Positions 43,530-52,852 are shown, counted from the first letter of the stretch. The stretch: 64,000 nt of DNA from Lachnospiraceae bacterium (GCA_017387565.1 JAFOEY010000004.1:1-64000); one strand, 5' to 3'. A program made the numbers and translations. Notes: generated from the letters alone by a model not told the origin.

Positions 43530-44738
43530 TCACATATCCTGCCTTTCTTTCACAAAATCCCTGACTACTTTCTCGGTTGTCAGATGCAAACTCTTTCTAA
43601 GACTTTGAAGATTGCGTAAACCTCCTGCCAACAATGCCGGAATTCCAAGAAATAAAACAGAATCAACCCATCCTTGCATTTCTATATCAAAACAGGCAAT
43701 TCTGGGAAGAATAAATGCACCAAGCACACTAAGCAGAATTCCCATTATAATTGCTGTTTTCAAAGTCTTAGGTCGGCTTGGAGGAAGAGCACCAACAACT
43801 TTTCCGGTTTGACCGTTTACCAGAATCGTGTATTCCCGGTCGCCCTCATGAAAAATCATAAACCACACCGGAAATAATGCATACTCCTCTTTTTCAATGG
43901 CATACTTAGGACTGCTTTTCAACAATGTACATTGTTTCAATGCAACATTTTTTTGCATCTGCTCCCAGAACATTTCTTTGACACGTGACAGGGCAATGGT
44001 TTTTAACTGATCTGTCTTGGAATCCATCAAATCAGCATAAAATCCGGACAAATATTCTACCTTAAAATCCATCATGTCTCTATCATAAAACGGTTCCAAA
44101 CGTTCTGATGATTCATTTGACAAACGATCCGATGCATCCACCGGAATGTTTTTGTATGTAGCAACTGCCTCCCGAAAGCAAATCATTGTGCTACTATCAT
44201 TGCTGCCTTTTTCCGTATATTGCCCCTGTATCAGTTGTTTATCTTTGTAACAAATATCATAAAGCCAAAAAGGAACATAGATTCCCCGCAGCAAATCAGG
44301 ATTAAAATACTTTATTTCATCCGGAACAAATTTTCCCTGTATGAATTTTTCCCGGATATTGGCAATTGCATAGTTTTTTGTAATGGAAAATGGAATAATA
44401 TACTTCGGTCTCCTTCTTTTCGCTATGCGATCAAAGACAATGGTTGGTTGTCCGCAATACGCACAATACGTCGACGCCTCTACGTCATTAATGACAAGCT
44501 CTGCTCCGCAGCTTTTACATGTATATATCTCACATTCTATGAAATCATCAGTCCGCGAAGGATCGTCAATTTTTGAATGATTGCCAATTTTCAAATCATC
44601 GTCGGCTTTCTTTGTAAGTTCTTTTTCCTCGTCAGTTTCCTCAACAGGAAACATACCCAGACAATACTCACATACCATCATTTGAAGTTCGGCATCGTAT
44701 TTTAATGCACCACCGCAAAAATTGCATTTTTGAGTCAT
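43530..44738 (-). CDS. Zinc-ribbon (TFIIB-type) containing membrane protein
   Basis: 402 aa. Two zinc ribbons at the N-terminus: CNFCGGAL...CEYC (5-34) and CKSCGAEL...CAYC (about 74-94). A middle globular domain (about 110-300, with YVPFWLYDICYKDK) and two C-terminal membrane helices (about 320-370) follow. Proteins with this order are widespread in Firmicutes and have no established role; an E. coli-like membrane remodelling role is not supported here. It is co-transcribed with the 65-aa membrane protein. Confidence 0.85.
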   Translation of the reverse strand: MTQKCNFCGGALKYDAELQMMVCEYCLGMFPVEETDEEKELTKKADDDLKIGNHSKIDDPSRTDDFIECEIYTCKSCGAELVINDVEASTYCAYCGQPTIVFDRIAKRRRPKYIIPFSITKNYAIANIREKFIQGKFVPDEIKYFNPDLLRGIYVPFWLYDICYKDKQLIQGQYTEKGSNDSSTMICFREAVATYKNIPVDASDRLSNESSERLEPFYDRDMMDFKVEYLSGFYADLMDSKTDQLKTIALSRVKEMFWEQMQKNVALKQCTLLKSSPKYAIEKEEYALFPVWFMIFHEGDREYTILVNGQTGKVVGALPPSRPKTLKTAIIMGILLSVLGAFILPRIACFDIEMQGWVDSVLFLGIPALLAGGLRNLQSLRKSLHLTTEKVVRDFVKERQDM

Positions 44739-44823
44739 TTTTCGTATTCTCCCTTTTCATTGTCACTTTTTGTTGTCATATGAAACTCTGTTTATAATTG
44801 AATACTCCTTTATTTAAAGCACT

Positions 44824-46041
44824 CTATGTCAATATCAATTCAACTCTTCTAAGCAAAAAATCAATAATATTAACATGGATAATTCCATCATGACTCATAT
44901 CAATTTTATCAAGAGACATAACATATTTAGGTGATGCATCGGTGATTTTGCTATATGCTCCAAATTCTCTTTTTATGGTTTCTTCACTTGCTAATAAATA
45001 TGAAACCTGTATAAAGCACTTCTTTCCGTTCTTTATTGCGACAAAATCAATTTCTCCTTTATATGTTTTACCGGCAAATACCGTAAATCCCCTTGTCCGC
45101 AATTCGTTATATATAATGTTTTCTAAAAAGAAAGTATCCTCATAGTTAATTGTATTTGTATTAATTGTCCTAAATCCAACATCTATAGCATATTGTTTTT
45201 CCTTATTGCTTAATGCTGATTTTCCAACAATGTTATATCTTCCTACTCCATGTATCAAATATGCCTTTTTCATACGCTCCAGGTAGTTATATATTGTCCG
45301 CTTTGATATATTTTTGTTATTTTTTTTATACGTATCAATAATGTTTTCAATAGACAATTCTTTTCCGGCGTTTGCAAGAATATATAATGAGATATCCATA
45401 AATGCCTTTTTATCAGCACTTTTTGTCTTTCCTACAATATCCCTATTGACGATACTTTCATACAAATTCACTAAGTATTTATGAGCTGCCGACTCTTCTG
45501 TATAATCAAATCGAAGTGGAAATCCACCCCATTTTAAATAATCCATAAACAAATCATCCGTAAACTCTTTATTGTTGAGTTCAAAATATTGCTTCATTTC
45601 AAAAAAAGAAAAAGGGAAAATCTCAAACTCAACCGTTCTTCCCGTAAGCAGAGTGGATAGTTCTCCTGAAAGCAATGCCGAATTGCTACCGGTAACAAAA
45701 AGAGATACATTAAGCGTTGCCCTAAATGAAGCCAATGCTTTCTCGAAGCTTTCAATATGCTGGATCTCATCTAAAAAAATATAGTATTTATCATCATCAA
45801 GAATTCTGCTTTTAATGTCTTTATTCAAGTCCGAAGCATCAACGATATAATCATAATCCATATCTTCAAAATTTAAATAAATGATATGATCTTTACTAAT
45901 TCCATTATCTAACAATTCATCCTTTATTGTATCTAGTAAAATTGATTTTCCGGATCTTCGTACGCCTGTTATAACTTTTATTATATCAGAATCATAATAT
46001 GGCCTTATTTGCTCAAGATATGTTTCTCTTTTAAGTTTCAT
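44824..46041 (-). CDS. AAA family ATPase with DUF4143 domain
   Basis: 405 aa. Walker A TGVRRSGKS (about 24-32), Walker B YYIFLDEIQH and sensor GSNSALLSGELS belong to the AAA_14 group; the C-terminal half (about 195-400) is a DUF4143 domain with a nuclease-like GEIDFVAIKNGKKCFIQVSY stretch. The start at 46041 is fixed by GGAGG and by a promoter that lies inside the longer open frame. Such ATPases are scattered accessory genes of unclear role. Lower GC than neighbours suggests transfer. Confidence 0.9.
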   Translation of the reverse strand: MKLKRETYLEQIRPYYDSDIIKVITGVRRSGKSILLDTIKDELLDNGISKDHIIYLNFEDMDYDYIVDASDLNKDIKSRILDDDKYYIFLDEIQHIESFEKALASFRATLNVSLFVTGSNSALLSGELSTLLTGRTVEFEIFPFSFFEMKQYFELNNKEFTDDLFMDYLKWGGFPLRFDYTEESAAHKYLVNLYESIVNRDIVGKTKSADKKAFMDISLYILANAGKELSIENIIDTYKKNNKNISKRTIYNYLERMKKAYLIHGVGRYNIVGKSALSNKEKQYAIDVGFRTINTNTINYEDTFFLENIIYNELRTRGFTVFAGKTYKGEIDFVAIKNGKKCFIQVSYLLASEETIKREFGAYSKITDASPKYVMSLDKIDMSHDGIIHVNIIDFLLRRVELILT

Positions 46042-46062
46042 ATATGCACCTCCACAATTCAC

Positions 46063-46107
46063 ATTATACCAATCGTTATTTATTTGTGCAAGCACACTTT
46101 GCACAAA
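46063..46107 (-). promoter_or_regulatory. Promoter and palindromic operator of the AAA/DUF4143 gene
   Basis: Minus-strand TTGCAC (46091-46086) and TATAAT (46068-46063) are 17 bp apart. The -35 lies inside an inverted repeat TTTGTGCAA-N7-TTGCACAAA (46083-46107), and another TTTTGTGCAC occurs about 20 bp further upstream. The layout suggests repression at the promoter. Confidence 0.75.
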
Positions 46108-46221
46108 TTCATCGTTTTTAGTTTTTTGTGCACTATTTAATTCAAATTTATGTTCTGCGCCGAACTTGTACCCCATACAGATTGGCAGAAAAATCATCCC
46201 AAAAATAACGACATAAATAAA

Positions 46222-46260
46222 AACAAGGCTGTCGCATTAAGTAATTAGTGCAACAGCCCT
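46222..46260 (-). terminator. Terminator of the hybrid kinase gene
   Basis: GGCTGTTGCAC.../...GCGACAGCC stem with internal mismatch, followed on the minus strand by TTGTTTTTATTT, 14-50 bp after the stop codon. Confidence 0.8.
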
Positions 46261-46273
46261 ACTAAAATAAAAC

Positions 46274-48460
46274 TTATCTGTCCAGATTTCGCGCAATGGT
46301 TTTGATCACTTCATCCATCACAATCGGCTTTGACAAATGCCCGTTCATTCCGGCTTCCATTGATGCCTGTACATCCTCAGCAAAGGCATTTGCCGTCATC
46401 GCAATAATAGGAATCTCTTCTCCATCAGGACGATTTTTTAAATTGCGGATAGCATTTGTCGCCTCATAACCATTCTTATTTGGCATCATGACATCCATAA
46501 GAATGATATCAAATGTGCCCGGCGGATTGTCCGTAAAGATATTTACTACTTCGTCACCATCACCGGCTCTGGTAATTTGCATTCCAAGTTCTTCCAACTG
46601 TACAATCGCTATTTCAGCGTTTAAATCATTGTCTTCAGCCAAAAGAACTTTCAGTCCGGTTAAGTCTACTTTATCAACAGCATAATCCGTTTTCTTTACT
46701 TCACATTCATCCGTGATTTCCATAGGCAAATCAACAATAAATGTTGAACCAACACCCTTTTTACTCTCCACCAAAATCGTTCCACCCATTAGGTCAACAT
46801 ACTTTTTGGTGATAGTCATGCCTAAACCGGTACCCTTATACTGCGTCCGGGCACCATGCTCTTCCTGTGAAAACTCATCAAAAATATGATCAACAAATTC
46901 TTCAGACATGCCAATACCGGTATCGGTTATCCGATATCTTACATGAATATATTTTTCATCTTTTTCTTTATCATAGCTAACCGCATAGGTGACAGTACCA
47001 CCATCATTCGTAAACTTTACGGCATTTCCGAGAATGTTTACCAATATCTCCCTGACACGCACGGCATCGGTCAATACATAGCGGGCTTGCGGTTCTTCGA
47101 CTTCGGTTTGAAAGTTGATATTACGATTGGACAGGTAACCGGACATTATGGTAAGCACAGAATTCGAAACTTCAGCAATATCAACAGGTGTCGGCATATA
47201 TTGGATTTTACCGCTTTCAATACGGCTGATATCCAACACATCATTGATAAGAGCAAGCAAATGATCGGAACTGTCACTGATTTTATCCAGACAATTCTTG
47301 ATTTCAGGCGATGGACTATGTTTCATCGCAATATTGGTAAAACCGATAATGGCATTCATAGGTGTCCGAATGTCATGAGACATATTATTGAGGAAAGTAC
47401 TTTTTGCTGCATTGGCTGACTCTGCCATCAGACGCAGTTGATTCAATTCCTTGTTTGTCTCCTGCTCCAGCTTCACCATTTGACTACTGCGTTGCACCTT
47501 AATCAAACTAAAGAACGCCAATAACATCAATAATGCTATAACGGATATGAAAATTGTCAGTGTCCGAACGGTGGAATTCATCATATTCATGGTACTGATT
47601 GCCACAGCATCCGCAGGAATTAAAAGCATCAACGTCATATCATAGTCATCTAACGTTGTAAGACAATAGTAATACTCAGTCTGATCCAACAGTATATTTG
47701 CAGCTGCAATACCATTCTTATCCAGTTGCTCTTTGATCATGTCAAAACTCCGTCCCTGAACATACTCCGCTTCTTCTAACGCCTTGTAAACATTCCGGGC
47801 ACCAATGACATCGTCAATATCTGCATCAAAATAGACTAATGTTCCATTTTTCTTGATGATATAAGTTGCCGCACTGCCTCCGTAGGTCGTGGTGGTATAA
47901 TATTGTTTCACCGTCCGGATATCTTTCAATAACACGACATGGGTAAAGCGGATTTTATCATCTCCCATTGTGATGGGCGTATCCAATTCCTGCGAAAACA
48001 CCAAAAAGCTTCCATCAATCGTATCGGTTTCAGAAACAAAGGTATGCCGCTTTTCTCCATCCAACAGATGGCTGATATCATACCAGATTCCTGCCGGACC
48101 GTCACTTAAATACGCGGTACCCTGTTCATCTAAAAGCATCACCCGACACCCATACATATCCGTACAGAAATCATTTTCCATATGCGCTATGTTCTCAGAC
48201 ACATCCTGACTGTCCTTGAAATGATTTCCCTGTACAGCGTTATTGAGGCCTGCCACTAAATTCCAATGGGTTTGAAGGCCATTGTCCAAATTCGTCCGAA
48301 TCTGAGTAACCATTTCCTCTAACTGACTGGAACGCTCCTCAATCGTCAACTTCATTAAAGAATTACGTATGAAAAGTACGCCAAACGCCAGGACAACGAC
48401 CAAAATCATCGCAAACGCAACGGGCAAAAGATATGTAATTATTCGTTTTCTCTTCTGCAT
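46274..48460 (-). CDS. Hybrid sensor histidine kinase with C-terminal receiver domain
   Basis: 728 aa. Two membrane helices (about 10-30 and 303-325) bracket a Cache-like extracytoplasmic sensor. The kinase core is complete: H-box NNMSHDIRTPMNAIIGF, N-box ILVNILGNAVKFT, DTGIGMS and GTGLGM. The receiver domain has LLAEDNDLN, phosphoacceptor Asp in ILMDVMMPNKNG and Lys in LSKPI. It has no Hpt or output domain, so a separate Hpt and regulator are needed. It follows the solute-binding/nucleotidase-like lipoprotein gene by 58 bp on the same strand, suggesting that lipoprotein presents its ligand to this sensor. Confidence 0.94.
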   Translation of the reverse strand: MQKRKRIITYLLPVAFAMILVVVLAFGVLFIRNSLMKLTIEERSSQLEEMVTQIRTNLDNGLQTHWNLVAGLNNAVQGNHFKDSQDVSENIAHMENDFCTDMYGCRVMLLDEQGTAYLSDGPAGIWYDISHLLDGEKRHTFVSETDTIDGSFLVFSQELDTPITMGDDKIRFTHVVLLKDIRTVKQYYTTTTYGGSAATYIIKKNGTLVYFDADIDDVIGARNVYKALEEAEYVQGRSFDMIKEQLDKNGIAAANILLDQTEYYYCLTTLDDYDMTLMLLIPADAVAISTMNMMNSTVRTLTIFISVIALLMLLAFFSLIKVQRSSQMVKLEQETNKELNQLRLMAESANAAKSTFLNNMSHDIRTPMNAIIGFTNIAMKHSPSPEIKNCLDKISDSSDHLLALINDVLDISRIESGKIQYMPTPVDIAEVSNSVLTIMSGYLSNRNINFQTEVEEPQARYVLTDAVRVREILVNILGNAVKFTNDGGTVTYAVSYDKEKDEKYIHVRYRITDTGIGMSEEFVDHIFDEFSQEEHGARTQYKGTGLGMTITKKYVDLMGGTILVESKKGVGSTFIVDLPMEITDECEVKKTDYAVDKVDLTGLKVLLAEDNDLNAEIAIVQLEELGMQITRAGDGDEVVNIFTDNPPGTFDIILMDVMMPNKNGYEATNAIRNLKNRPDGEEIPIIAMTANAFAEDVQASMEAGMNGHLSKPIVMDEVIKTIARNLDR

Positions 48461-48518
48461 ATGAGTGCTCTCCCCAAATTCTCTTTACACACTGTACATT
48501 AAGTAATTATCCTGCCAT

Positions 48519-50438
48519 TTATCGCATAATAATATAATCCGTTGGTGCTTCCAGTTGTCCGCCTTCTTCCACCAGACGCTGCATCAGATATCCTTCTGCC
48601 TTGGGACCGGTTGAATCAACTTCCTCTACTCCCATCTGTTCCATAACCTCAGACATATACCAGTCACGTTCGCCGTAGATTAGGAAAGAATAGGTTTTAC
48701 TGCGATCCAGTTCTTCTCCCTCTATCGTCAGGGCATTGAGTGTATATCCACTTTCCGTTTTGGTAATATCCATCTCGAAACCACTGGATACATACAAGGT
48801 ACTGTCATTGCAGACCGCACCACGGTTGCCGGTCATCGAGAGTGTTGTCTCCACAAGTGTATAAATCTGATCACCGGTCAGTTCCATAAGTCCCGGCCAA
48901 CCGCCGTCATTCTTTGCCAGATAACCCAGATCTTTCTGAGAATAATCACCGGCATAAATATCGCTGGCAGCATAACAGGACTGCATAAACACCAGATCCA
49001 CACCGGACAATACGCGCATCGTATTTGCAATGGCAGAAGCCGCCTGATTGCCATGTTCCGGGGTGAAATCGTTGGAGTAAGCGGTGTCGATGTGGGCAAC
49101 AATCTCCGTACCCGGTTCTTCCCCGGCTAACTCCTCATTAAACACAGCCAATGCTTCCTCCGGTGTCTTAACTTCATCGTTTAAGATCATCTGCACGACA
49201 TCTTTGGAAATACGGAACATCTCATTGGATGCCAAACGAATATACAACTTATTCTGTTCCATATAGGGTTTCAGGTTATCCATCTCCGGCATCAGTTCCA
49301 ATGTCACGTCTTTTTTGTAAGGCACCATGTTTTTACCGTAGGAAATATGATCCTGCCCCTGCTGATTTACCATAGCGGTCATGATATCCAAAATCAACTT
49401 TTCCCGTTCAGGATCATCCATCCCCTTATTGGAAGCCGCAATCTGGAATGTAGGATAGGTCAGATACCAGTTATTCTGTTCTGTCTGTCCGAAATAAGGT
49501 AACAAAAGCACCTCGTCCTGACCGCGACCGGGGAAGGAAATAACATCCGCACCGGTACCACGGAACATGGCAGCTTTGCCCTCACTAAACAGTTCCTTCG
49601 GTGTTCTGTTCTGATAGGTAGCATCCTCTGCGCCAAGACCAACTTTTTCTTTAAAATCGAAGAAATTCTCGAAAATAGGCAGCCATACTTCCTTTGAAAG
49701 CTCCTGTGTAGCGCCACTCTCATACTGCTGGCGCCACTTACGTCCCTCTATACTTTGAAGCATTGGAATGGATGCGCCCTGCAAAACCTCCATGCAGGTA
49801 TAATCCGCAGAAAAGTCTGACACAAAGCTTCGAATGCCTGCTTCTTCAAAAGTCTCACAAGCATCAATAAAGCTTTCATAGTCTGTTGGAATGGGCACAT
49901 TGTACTCATCGAACAGGGTTTTGTTGATGATAATGCCATCCACCTCCTCGCAGGTGGGAAGCCAGTTTACCGACCCATCATCATAGGTATAGCTGTCAAG
50001 ATAAGAGCCATAATATGTAGAAGCCAGTTCCGTATTGCTCAAATCATACAAATAATCCTTTAAAAGAACCGCATCCTTCAGGGCAAAGCGGCGCACCGTC
50101 AAAATGTCGGGCATATCGTCATGATCCTGACGAAAACGGTAGTAATCCGTGGAATTGGTTGCTAAAACAAATTCAAATTCTACCTCCGGGAACAGATCAC
50201 AGAGATACTCAGTATAGGTATCCAACATCTGATTGCCCCAGCAGGCAACTACGACCTTTTCCTTTTGTTCTCCCTGTGAAACAGCATTTTCCTGTTCATC
50301 TGCCTTTGACACGACATTTCCCTGTTCATCTGTCTGTGTTTTCACATCATTTTCTTCTTTACCATTCTGGTTACCGCAGCCCATAAACAGTGTTGCTGCC
50401 ATGACTACTGAAAGCAAAATGCAAACTGCTCTCTTCAT
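48519..50438 (-). CDS. Lipoprotein: solute-binding domain fused to 5'-nucleotidase C-terminal-like domain
   Basis: 639 aa. Signal peptide with lipobox MGC (Cys21), a Gln/Glu-rich spacer containing two degenerate copies of TDEQGNVVSKADEQ, then an ABC-type solute-binding fold (about 62-435; VVVACWGNQMLDTY, DDGSVNWLPTCEEVDGIIIN). The last 190 residues resemble the 5'-nucleotidase C-terminal domain: GNQAASAIANTMRVLSGVDL, LMELTGDQIYTLVETTL, SSGFEMDIT. The metallophosphatase domain that normally precedes it is absent, so catalysis is unlikely. No permease is adjacent; the partner is the hybrid kinase downstream, pointing to sensing rather than uptake. Confidence 0.85.
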   Translation of the reverse strand: MKRAVCILLSVVMAATLFMGCGNQNGKEENDVKTQTDEQGNVVSKADEQENAVSQGEQKEKVVVACWGNQMLDTYTEYLCDLFPEVEFEFVLATNSTDYYRFRQDHDDMPDILTVRRFALKDAVLLKDYLYDLSNTELASTYYGSYLDSYTYDDGSVNWLPTCEEVDGIIINKTLFDEYNVPIPTDYESFIDACETFEEAGIRSFVSDFSADYTCMEVLQGASIPMLQSIEGRKWRQQYESGATQELSKEVWLPIFENFFDFKEKVGLGAEDATYQNRTPKELFSEGKAAMFRGTGADVISFPGRGQDEVLLLPYFGQTEQNNWYLTYPTFQIAASNKGMDDPEREKLILDIMTAMVNQQGQDHISYGKNMVPYKKDVTLELMPEMDNLKPYMEQNKLYIRLASNEMFRISKDVVQMILNDEVKTPEEALAVFNEELAGEEPGTEIVAHIDTAYSNDFTPEHGNQAASAIANTMRVLSGVDLVFMQSCYAASDIYAGDYSQKDLGYLAKNDGGWPGLMELTGDQIYTLVETTLSMTGNRGAVCNDSTLYVSSGFEMDITKTESGYTLNALTIEGEELDRSKTYSFLIYGERDWYMSEVMEQMGVEEVDSTGPKAEGYLMQRLVEEGGQLEAPTDYIIMR

Positions 50439-50608
50439 AATTCTTCTCCTTTGTCATTTGATTTTCCCTTTGAGAATGAATTCTTAGCTATTGAACGAAG
50501 TCAGACAATACACTGCTTAGACACTGTATAAAAAAAGACACTCCGATTTATCATAGCGTGCCTCTAGCTTACTTCCTGCAACTGGCTACCATACTGTAAT
50601 TTCAGGCC

Positions 50609-51049
50609 CTATAGCTTTGCGTCATACTCTTTCGGGTATTTTGCCGAATTTATATGCAATAAACTATTCAGCAATCCACCATTGCTTCCCACATGAAATT
50701 CTACTGTTTTATAAAACAAATCACTGCTTCCGATTGTGAGTACACTCATGTAAAGCATCATCTGCACCGTGTACAGAACTACTACTAAATAATGTTTGAT
50801 CTTGATTTTACATATCTCACAAATATTAAAAAAAATGAGCATTGGTGCAAAAATCCCTATAAGATATGTCAGCTTATTTGCCAAAATCGCCGTTTCCAAA
50901 CAAGTCGCGCTTGCTAAAGTATAATAACCACCATTACCAATCACTGTTATTATTATTAATAGGATTTGATTTATTTTCATATTTTCATTTATGGCAACAG
51001 ACCATAAAAAGATCAATACTGAAACCAAAAAGCAAACCAGATAAAGCAT
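50609..51049 (-). pseudogene. Truncated multi-pass N-terminal sensor domain (probable decayed GGDEF or kinase protein)
   Basis: 146 aa from the ATG at 51049 (AAGGAGATAATAATC upstream). Four to five membrane helices and the segment CLETAILANKLTYLIGIFAP, LTIGSSDLFYKTVEFHVG resemble the membrane sensor region of longer Lachnospiraceae GGDEF/kinase proteins, which continue with more helices and an output domain. Here the frame breaks off after GGLLNSLLHINSAKYPKEYD, and no output domain follows. I therefore take it as a truncated gene, though a short independent protein is possible. Confidence 0.6.
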
Positions 51050-51293
51050 GATTATTATCTCCTTAACAGTAATTCTATAACTTATACGAAGATCGTACAT
51101 GATACATTTAATCATTCAATTCTGCGCATAATTTAATTGATGTTACCATTTTTTCGTTGAAAAAACAAGAAATCTCCATCTCTTTCTAACATATTTTTTC
51201 ATTTTCAAATAATATCTTCTACCTCAATCATATGTAATTTTTGTAAACACCGAGTAAAAGTTATTTTTCAATATTTACAACATTCCATCTTCC

Positions 51294-51527
51294 CTATATC
51301 AAATCCGGAATCTCATCCCAGATAGTAACCGCCATAACAAAATCCCAAAAGGGAAAGGCCTGTGCTTCTGTCACGGGTTTACCAATCAGTCGGTATATTT
51401 TTCTAATAATGTAGGATGCTTCTAATCTTCTATTGAAATGAGGTAAGCCTTTTGACAAAATAGTTTGGCAGAATAGTATGGTTGAAAAAGAAAATAAAAT
51501 ACTATACAATGTAACAGACTTAAACAA
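51294..51527 (-). pseudogene. Possible gene fragment
   Basis: The last 50 codons of this frame (RRLEASYIIRKIYRLIGKPV, then AFPFWDFVMAVTIWDEIPDL) look protein-like, while the beginning overlaps AT-rich promoter DNA of the inositol-phosphatase gene. No ribosome binding site is seen. It may be the end of a decayed gene; the stretch 51050-51590 has no other candidate. Confidence 0.25.
51452..51510 (+). promoter_or_regulatory. Two candidate promoters of the inositol-phosphatase family gene
   Basis: P1: TTGACA (51452-51457), 16 bp, TAGTAT (51474-51479). P2: TTGAAA (51482-51487), 17 bp, TACAAT (51505-51510). Both point at the gene starting near 51598. Confidence 0.6.
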
Positions 51528-51597
51528 AAGAAGAATATAAAGAAGATGGATTAAAAGAAAATAAAGATAAAAAGAAGAAAACAGGCAGGAAATGCAT

Positions 51598-52362
51598 ATG
51601 AATTGTTTAGTAGATCAGATTGAAAAAGTTGTAAGAGAATGTGGAGAAATTTTACTGCATGCGGATCGAACCGCATCTTTTGTGTCATCAAAAGAAGGTC
51701 ATGGAAATTTTGTGACGGTATATGATAAAAAGATTCAGGAAAAGCTGCAAAAAGATCTGGCAGTTGTATTGCCCGAAGCTGTATTTGTCGGGGAGGAAGA
51801 AGATATGCATGCCGATATTCATAACGGATATGCTTTTGTTGTTGATCCAATCGATGGAACTGCTAATTTTGTTCGCGATTTGAAAGCCAGTGTGATTTCA
51901 GTCGGATTATTAAAAGATGGACAGCCTTATATCGGCGTTATTTACAATCCCTATTTGGATGAGATGTATACAGCAAAGAAAGATTGCGGGGCATTTTTGA
52001 ATAAAAAACCAATTAAGGTATCGGATAAGCCATTGTCAGACGGATTGGTGTTGTTTGGGACAGCTCCCTATTATAAAGAATTAAATGATAAGGCATTTGA
52101 TATGGCGCATCACTTTTTTAAACAGGCACTGGATTTACGTCGCACAGGGACCGCTGCACTTGATATCTGCCTGATTGCTTCGGGAAGGGCTGAACTGTTT
52201 TTTGAACTGATATTACAGCCTTGGGACTATGCAGCCGGTTGTATTATTTTAACAGAAGCAGGTGGCAAAATTGAAACGCTGGAAGGGACTTCTGTTACCT
52301 TTGATAAACCCTGCTCTGTCATTGCTACAAACGGATGTAAGGTTGTTCCGTATAAAGGATAA
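51598..52362 (+). CDS. Inositol monophosphatase family protein
   Basis: 254 aa. The metal-binding motifs of the family are all visible: VGEEED (first Glu pair), DPIDGTANFVRD (second) and WDYAAGCIILTEAGG (third). The family dephosphorylates inositol monophosphate, and some members act on 3'-phosphoadenosine 5'-phosphate or fructose 1,6-bisphosphate, so substrate is uncertain. ATG at 51598 has AGGA 7 bp upstream; an ATG six bases earlier is the alternative. It is transcribed alone, before the tRNA-Val/tRNA-Met unit; the 52363-52540 gap is AT-rich without a gene. Confidence 0.93.
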   Translation: MNCLVDQIEKVVRECGEILLHADRTASFVSSKEGHGNFVTVYDKKIQEKLQKDLAVVLPEAVFVGEEEDMHADIHNGYAFVVDPIDGTANFVRDLKASVISVGLLKDGQPYIGVIYNPYLDEMYTAKKDCGAFLNKKPIKVSDKPLSDGLVLFGTAPYYKELNDKAFDMAHHFFKQALDLRRTGTAALDICLIASGRAELFFELILQPWDYAAGCIILTEAGGKIETLEGTSVTFDKPCSVIATNGCKVVPYKG

Positions 52363-52542
52363 ACAATGGAAAGCAATGGAAAGTATTGTGATTTATTGGA
52401 TATAATTGGAATAAATACTGGAAAAATAGCATTGCGATATTATTGGGAAAATAATGAAAAAATATGAAAAAGAATAAAAAAGAATAATGGCAAGAATAAT
52501 GAAAAAAATTATAAAAAGCAAGAAAAATAATTATAAAATTGC

Positions 52543-52572
52543 TTGACAAGTACAATGCATTTAATATATACT
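52543..52572 (+). promoter_or_regulatory. Promoter of the tRNA-Val/tRNA-Met unit
   Basis: TTGACA (52543-52548) and TATACT (52567-52572) with an 18-bp spacer, 38 bp before tRNA-Val. Confidence 0.8.
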
Positions 52573-52610
52573 AACAAAGTCGGTTGCAAAAAGTAATCGA
52601 AACAAAAAAT

Positions 52611-52683
52611 GGGATCTTAGCTCAGCTGGGAGAGCATCTGCCTTACAAGCAGAGGGTCATAGGTTCGAGCCCTATAGGTCCCA
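52611..52683 (+). tRNA. tRNA-Val (anticodon TAC)
   Basis: Cloverleaf: acceptor GGGATCT/AGGTCCC (one G-U), D stem GCTC/GAGC, anticodon stem TCTGC/GCAGA around CTTACAA, T stem ATAGG/CCTAT. The anticodon TAC reads Val codons. CCA is not encoded. Confidence 0.96.
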
Positions 52684-52690
52684 TTTATAT

Positions 52691-52764
52691 GGCGAGATAG
52701 CTCAGTTGGCTAGAGCATACGGTTCATACCCGTAGTGTCGAGGGTTCGAATCCCCCTCTCGCTA
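52691..52764 (+). tRNA. tRNA-Met (anticodon CAT)
   Basis: Cloverleaf: acceptor GGCGAGA/TCTCGCT (terminal G-U), D stem GCTC/GAGC, anticodon stem TACGG/CCGTA around TTCATAC, T stem GAGGG/CCCCC with one A-C mismatch. The anticodon stem lacks the three G-C pairs of initiator tRNA, so it is an elongator Met tRNA or the Ile tRNA whose CAT anticodon is modified. CCA is not encoded; 7 bp separate it from tRNA-Val. Confidence 0.93.
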
Positions 52765-52775
52765 TTCCGATAGGT

Positions 52776-52816
52776 CCCGAGAGCCTTGATTTTATAAGGT
52801 TTTTGGGATTTTTAAT
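52776..52816 (+). terminator. Terminator of the tRNA unit
   Basis: CCCGAGAGCCTT pairs with AAGGTTTTTGGG (G-U pairs included) and is followed by ATTTTTAATTTT. ATAGGTCCC just before it repeats the 3' end of tRNA-Val, perhaps a scrap of a lost tRNA copy. Confidence 0.7.
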
Positions 52817-52852
52817 TTTGAAAAAGTAATCAAAGTAATCAAAAAGGTAATC

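Noticed and set aside
46042-46197. Extended N-terminus of the AAA/DUF4143 gene
   Set aside because: A complete promoter (TTGCAC-17-TATAAT) and GGAGG lie inside it, so translation must begin at 46041.
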